A DNA stretch of 27,053 nt, taken from contig CAJXAZ010000011.1 of NCBI GenBank assembly GCA_913050015.1, positions 1-27,053 on the forward strand. Direction: 5' to 3'. Below the pieces are notes generated by a model. It was not told where the DNA came from. It worked only from the letters and a program-made list of their open reading frames with translations, and did no database searches. Position numbers and translations under genes: made by a program. Position 1 is the stretch's first letter; each line of letters begins with the position of its first letter. Below are positions 23,379 through 27,053 of this stretch, piece by piece. Source of the stretch: an uncultured Gammaproteobacteria bacterium (lineage in GTDB: Bacteria; Pseudomonadota; Gammaproteobacteria; Magnimaribacterales; D2472).

Positions 23379-25957
23379 AGCGGATTTACTATATTTACTG
23401 CTGGAATCTCAGCACTATTAGCGCTCTGGACATAAGCATCAATTTCATTGAAGTTTAAATACTTATAAATATCATCAGAAAGAGGATTAATATCTTCCAT
23501 ATACTTATGGTATTCCTCAACTGTTGGTAATTTTCCAAGTATAGAAGCTATAGCTGAAAGCTCTGCTGATGCTAAAAATACGTTAGCGCCATCTCCTAGT
23601 CTATTTGGAAAGTTTCTTGTTGAAGTTGATACAACAGTAGAATTAGCTAACACCCTTGCTTGGTTACCCATGCATAACGAACATCCGGGAAGTTCAGTTC
23701 TAGCACCAGAGGTACCAAAGATATTATAAATACCTTCTTCCATAAGTTGTTTCTCATCCATCTTAGTTGGAGGTACAACCCATAATCTTGCTTTCGTTGC
23801 TTTATGTTTTTCAAGCAATGTTCCAGCTGCTCTAAAGTGCCCAATGTTTGTCATACAAGAGCCAATGAAGACTTCTTGAATTTCAGTATTAGCAACTTCA
23901 GAAAGAGGTTTAATATCATCAGGATCATTAGGGCAGGCTAATAAAGGTTCTGTAATATCATTTAAATCAATTTCAATAATCTCAGCATACTCAGCATTTG
24001 CATCTGGCTCTAAAAGTTCTGGATTCTCGATCCATTCTTCCATTGCCACAGCTCTTCTTTCAAGAGTTTTAGCATCGCCGTATCCGCTAGCTATCATCCA
24101 TCTCAACATTACAATGTTTGATTTAAGGTATTCAATAATAGGTTCTTTATTTAATCTTACAGAACATCCTGATGCCGATCTTTCTGCAGAAGCATCGGAT
24201 AACTCAAAAGCTTGTTCAACCTTCATATTAGGCAAACCTTCAATTTCTAAACATCTACCAGAGAAGATATTTTTCTTACCTTCTTTAGCAACTGTTAGAA
24301 GTCCACTTTGAATAGCTGCATATGGTATTGCATTAACTAAATCTCTAAGAGTTATTCCAGGTTGCATTTCACCTTTAAATCTTACTAAGACTGATTCAGG
24401 CATATCAAGAGGCATTACACCTAAAGCTGCAGCAAAAGCTACTAAGCCAGATCCAGCAGGGAAGCTTATGCCTATTGGGAATCTTGTATGGCTATCTCCA
24501 CCAGTACCAACTCCGTCTGGTAAAAGCATTCTATTTAACCAAGAGTGAATAATTCCATCTCCAGGTCTTAGGGATACTCCACCACGATTCATAATAAAAT
24601 CAGGTAAGTTGTGCTGAGTGTCTATATCAACTGGTTTTGGATAAGCAGCTGTATGACAGAAAGATTGCATTACTAAATCAGCTGAAAAACCTAAACAAGC
24701 TAACTCTTTAAGCTCGTCTCTTGTCATAGGCCCAGTTGTATCTTGTGAGCCAACTGTTGTCATTCTTGGTTCGCAATAAGTTCCAGGTCTTATCCCTGTT
24801 ACTCCACAAGCTTTACCAACCATTTTTTGTGCAAGCGTATATCCTTTATCAGATACATCCGCATCATTAGGTCTTCTAAAGACATCAGTAGCTTCTAAGC
24901 CTAATGCTTCTCTTGTTTTATCTGTTAACTGTCTTCCAATAATTAATGGAATTCTTCCGTTGGCTCTTACTTCATCTAAAAGAACATCTGTTTTTAATTC
25001 AAAAGTAGATATAACTTCATTGGTATTAGCATCTAAAACCTTCCCATTATGAGGTTCAAGAATAATTTCTTGTCCCATTTCCATGGTTGATACATCTAGT
25101 TCGATTGGGAATGCACCTGAGTCCTCAAGTGTATTAAAGAAAATAGGAGCAATCTTGCTTCCGAAACAAAAACCACCTTCTTTTTTATTTGGTATACAGG
25201 AAATATCATCTCCCATATGCCATAAAACTGAGTTAGTAGCTGATTTACGTGATGAACCTGTTCCAACAACATCACCAACAAATACTAATGGGTTACCTTT
25301 TTCTTTTAATGTTTCTAATGTCTCAAGTGGTGTTGCAAGACCTTCTCTTGGCATTTTAAACATTGCTAAAGCATGAAGAGGGATATCTGGCCTAGACCAA
25401 GCATCAGTTGCTGGGGATAGATCATCGGTATTAATTTCACCGGGAACTTTATAGACAGTTAGTTTTATTTGATCAGGTATTTCTGACTTCTCGGTAAACC
25501 ATTTACCATCTGCCCAAGCATCAACAACAGTCTTAGCGTAAGTGTTAGTTTTAGAAAGCTCAAAGATTTCATTAAAAGCATCAAATATTAGAAGTGTTTC
25601 ACTCAAAGCATTTGCTGCTTCTTCACCCAAGTCATCAGTTTTTAAACAAGCAATAAGCGGTTGTATGTTGTATCCACCAAGCATTGTTCCTAGTAACTTA
25701 ACGGCATCTAGTTTGCTTAAATAAGGACTCGTTGCCTCACCTGTAGTTATATCTGCAAGAAAGGCAGCTTTTACATAAGCTGACTGATCTACACCGGCTG
25801 GAACTCTCTCTTTTAATAGGTAAAGTAAAAGTTCTGACTCTTCATGATCTGCTTTTAGTAAATCTACTAACTGAGATGTTTGATCTGGATCCAAGGGAAG
25901 AGGCGGGATATTCTGCTCAGCTCTTTCTTGTTCGTGTATTTTGTATTCGTTTAACAT
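23375..25957 (-). CDS. acnB: aconitate hydratase B / 2-methylisocitrate dehydratase
   Basis: Interconverts citrate and isocitrate in the TCA cycle; AcnB also hydrates 2-methyl-cis-aconitate, supplying the step between PrpD and PrpB. The 860-residue protein has the AcnB order: N-terminal helical domain (MLNEYKIHEQERAEQNIPPL), swivel domain (about 170-330), then the catalytic domains with [4Fe-4S] ligands Cys701 (GSCMTN), Cys759 and Cys762 (GCSLCMGNQ). The frame opens at an ATG at 25981, but MLNEYKIHEQ at 25957 matches the E. coli start and has AGGAGA at 25967-25972 nine bases upstream, whereas the upstream ATG would put that site inside the gene. It shares 4 bases with purF and is divergent from the DUF1289 gene across 99 bases. 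Confidence 0.96.
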   Translation of the reverse strand: MLNEYKIHEQERAEQNIPPLPLDPDQTSQLVDLLKADHEESELLLYLLKERVPAGVDQSAYVKAAFLADITTGEATSPYLSKLDAVKLLGTMLGGYNIQPLIACLKTDDLGEEAANALSETLLIFDAFNEIFELSKTNTYAKTVVDAWADGKWFTEKSEIPDQIKLTVYKVPGEINTDDLSPATDAWSRPDIPLHALAMFKMPREGLATPLETLETLKEKGNPLVFVGDVVGTGSSRKSATNSVLWHMGDDISCIPNKKEGGFCFGSKIAPIFFNTLEDSGAFPIELDVSTMEMGQEIILEPHNGKVLDANTNEVISTFELKTDVLLDEVRANGRIPLIIGRQLTDKTREALGLEATDVFRRPNDADVSDKGYTLAQKMVGKACGVTGIRPGTYCEPRMTTVGSQDTTGPMTRDELKELACLGFSADLVMQSFCHTAAYPKPVDIDTQHNLPDFIMNRGGVSLRPGDGIIHSWLNRMLLPDGVGTGGDSHTRFPIGISFPAGSGLVAFAAALGVMPLDMPESVLVRFKGEMQPGITLRDLVNAIPYAAIQSGLLTVAKEGKKNIFSGRCLEIEGLPNMKVEQAFELSDASAERSASGCSVRLNKEPIIEYLKSNIVMLRWMIASGYGDAKTLERRAVAMEEWIENPELLEPDANAEYAEIIEIDLNDITEPLLACPNDPDDIKPLSEVANTEIQEVFIGSCMTNIGHFRAAGTLLEKHKATKARLWVVPPTKMDEKQLMEEGIYNIFGTSGARTELPGCSLCMGNQARVLANSTVVSTSTRNFPNRLGDGANVFLASAELSAIASILGKLPTVEEYHKYMEDINPLSDDIYKYLNFNEIDAYVQSANSAEIPAVNIVNPL

Positions 25958-25966
25958 GCGGGTGTA

Positions 25967-25972
25967 TCTCCT
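25967..25972 (-). promoter_or_regulatory. ribosome binding site that decides the acnB start
   Basis: AGGAGA on the minus strand, 9 bases before the ATG at 25957. It supports that start over the in-frame ATG at 25981. Confidence 0.75.
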
Positions 25973-26056
25973 AAAAATCATTTTACTCTTATGAATCAGG
26001 GGCTTCCACTAAAAATACAGATTTTATTTTAAAATGGGTTATTATTTGCAATAACT

Positions 26057-26494
26057 ATGCTTAAAAACCGCTCAACAACTCCTTGCCTAGGTATTTGCTC
26101 TACCACATACGGTGATGATGTCTGTAAAGGGTGTAAAAGGTTTGTTCATGAAATCATTAATTGGCCTAAGTATTCAATGGATGAGAGGGCAGTTATTAAT
26201 GATCGTCTAGAAAAATTTAAGATTATTATTCTAAAAGACAGGTTTAAAATTCAGGATAGAGACCTTTTTTCATTCAAACTTAAAGAAAATGCTATTAATT
26301 ATAATAATTCCCTCGATCCTCTAACATGGATATTCGATTTATTTAGAGCTTCTGGATCCCAAGAACTTGATCTCGCCCAATTTGGTATTTCACAACTTCA
26401 GAACTTTAATCCAAAAACTATCAAAGATGAACTCAATAAAGAGCTCCTAGAATTATCCGAAGCTCATCATCAAAGGTACTTTAAAGAAGCTTAA
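26057..26494 (+). CDS. DUF1289 domain protein with an extra C-terminal region
   Basis: The first 60 residues form a DUF1289 domain: PCLGICSTTYGDDVCKGCKRFVHEI with Cys10, Cys14, Cys23 and Cys26 in the C-x3-C...C-x2-C pattern, then the INWPKYSMDERAVINDRL helix. The four cysteines could bind a metal; the biochemical function of DUF1289 is unknown. Many DUF1289 proteins are only 60-80 residues; this one has another 80 residues, soluble and charged, ending in ELLELSEAHHQRYF. No Shine-Dalgarno sequence precedes the ATG; a TATTAT at 26040-26045 would give a very short leader. It runs tail to tail with the ferritin-like gene, sharing TTAA. Confidence 0.85.
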   Translation: MLKNRSTTPCLGICSTTYGDDVCKGCKRFVHEIINWPKYSMDERAVINDRLEKFKIIILKDRFKIQDRDLFSFKLKENAINYNNSLDPLTWIFDLFRASGSQELDLAQFGISQLQNFNPKTIKDELNKELLELSEAHHQRYFKEA

Positions 26495-26931
26495 CCAAAG
26501 TCCTTTAGCATCGCTTTTAATTCTAGTGAATGTTGCTCTTCTTCTTGAATCATACCTCTAGCATATTCTTCTAAGTAAATAGAACGGTCTGCAACACTTC
26601 CAAGTAATTTTTTATATAGCCCCAATGCATGTAATTCATGACCTAAACTTTCTTGCAAAATATTCTCTATTGAATGCTTATGAGTCTCCTCAATTTTTGC
26701 AATTCTCTGACTAGGATGTCCATCTAATCCTGCTATTAATTCACCGGCTTGCTGGGCATGTAGTAAAGACTCAGTAGCTTGCTCTTTTAAGAAAGTAACA
26801 ATTGGCAATCTATAAGGGCCGCTCACCATCATTGAGGAGTGTGTGTATCGAACAACACCAGCTAATTCATATTCCATTATCTCATTTAATATTACGCAAA
26901 CTTCTGGTGAGTTTAATTCTTTCATTTCCAT
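26491..26931 (-). CDS. bacterioferritin-like (ferritin superfamily) protein
   Basis: A 146-residue four-helix bundle protein of the ferritin/bacterioferritin type, expected to handle iron storage or detoxification. Likely di-iron ligands are Glu22 (MEYELAGVVRY), the ATESLLHAQQ helix, the Glu in LGHELHALGLY and EEEQH near the C-terminus. In helix 2 the classic bacterioferritin ExxH is not clean: counting back from the His, the third residue is Ser and the fourth is Glu, and the position of the haem-ligand Met of E. coli Bfr is Leu. It may therefore belong to a related subfamily. The start at 26931 is set by AGGAGA at 26938-26943, 6 bases upstream; a second ATG at 26925 is less likely. A promoter and Fur-box-like palindrome lie upstream. 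Confidence 0.8.
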   Translation of the reverse strand: MEMKELNSPEVCVILNEIMEYELAGVVRYTHSSMMVSGPYRLPIVTFLKEQATESLLHAQQAGELIAGLDGHPSQRIAKIEETHKHSIENILQESLGHELHALGLYKKLLGSVADRSIYLEEYARGMIQEEEQHSLELKAMLKDFG

Positions 26932-26975
26932 GGTTTATCTCCTTTAAGACAGCTATTTATGGGCTAATTACCAAT

Positions 26976-27004
26976 AATATAGGCTATCTATTAAATTATG
27001 TAAA
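26976..27004 (-). promoter_or_regulatory. promoter of the ferritin-like gene
   Basis: On the minus strand: -35 TTTACA at 27004-26999 (5 of 6 matches), a 17-base spacer, and -10 TATATT at 26981-26976 (5 of 6). The expected start near 26969 gives a leader of about 38 bases that includes the AGGAGA ribosome binding site. Confidence 0.6.
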
Positions 27005-27024
27005 GTACTGATATAAGGTATTTA

Positions 27025-27043
27025 TTTAATGATTATCATTCTC
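27025..27043. promoter_or_regulatory. Fur-box-like palindrome
   Basis: Read on the minus strand, GAGAATGATAATCATTAAA matches the 19-base Fur consensus GATAATGATAATCATTATC at 16 positions; the core ATGATAATCAT is intact. It lies 20 bases upstream of the -35 of the ferritin-like gene promoter and close to the right window edge, so it may serve that gene, a divergent gene beyond the edge, or both. Confidence 0.65.
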
Positions 27044-27053
27044 ATTCAGCTTT

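Noticed and set aside
26982..27053. Short plus-strand frame near the right edge (26802-27011)
   Set aside because: Mostly antisense to the ferritin-like gene, then runs through its promoter; no ribosome binding site or recognisable protein.
1..27053. Mobile elements, phage genes, toxin-antitoxin pairs, CRISPR arrays, tRNA or rRNA genes
   Set aside because: I looked for them on both strands and saw no transposase, integrase, regular repeats or cloverleaf; gene order is that of conserved chromosome.

Overview
The window looks like a compact, AT-rich chromosome segment from a free-living gammaproteobacterium, most plausibly a streamlined marine lineage such as SAR86. Gene order supports this: topA near lexA, and leuCDB-asd-fimV-truA-trpF-accD-SPOR-cvpA-purF is the arrangement known from Pseudomonas-type gammaproteobacteria. 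ThrH, QueH, AcnB and PrpBCD fit the same group. The assignment to SAR86 rests on AT-richness, tight packing and short proteins, and is an inference. I see no phage, transposon, CRISPR array, tRNA or rRNA, and no stretch above 300 bases without a gene.

Layout. (1) 1-3641, + strand: the tail of an unknown gene, DNA topoisomerase I (topA), and two small proteins of unknown function. (2) 3638-4252, - strand: lexA, tail to tail with the second small gene. (3) 4253-4320: a divergent control region with a LexA operator (SOS box) exactly flanked by two outward-pointing TATAAT hexamers. (4) 4321-6506, + strand: a cytosolic 5'-nucleotidase resembling animal cN-I, then thrH (phosphoserine phosphatase) and queH (queuosine tRNA modification). 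(5) 6553-10012: prpB, prpC, prpD of the 2-methylcitrate cycle for propionyl-CoA. (6) 10097-23378: fourteen consecutive + strand genes with only 6 non-coding bases in total: aroC, leuC, leuD, leuB, asd, fimV-like, truA, trpF, trpB, trpA, accD, a SPOR protein, cvpA, purF. (7) 23375-25957, - strand: acnB. (8) 26057-26494, + strand: a DUF1289 protein. (9) 26491-26931, - strand: a bacterioferritin-like protein with a recognisable promoter and an upstream Fur-box-like palindrome at the right edge.

Function. Most of the window is biosynthesis: chorismate, leucine, aspartate semialdehyde, the later tryptophan steps, malonyl-CoA for fatty acids, and the first committed purine step. AcnB serves the TCA cycle and can hydrate 2-methyl-cis-aconitate, so prpBCD plus acnB make a complete 2-methylcitrate to pyruvate + succinate route without acnD/prpF. 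The DNA-maintenance part (topA, lexA) ends in an SOS-controlled region that probably also drives the nucleotidase-thrH-queH genes.

I did not find a clearly new multi-gene system. The observations most worth checking are the shared LexA-operator promoter in front of a eukaryote-like nucleotidase, the extreme packing of the 14-gene run, apparent leaderless starts at prpB and aroC, and three convergent gene pairs that each interlock their stop codons by exactly 4 bases.
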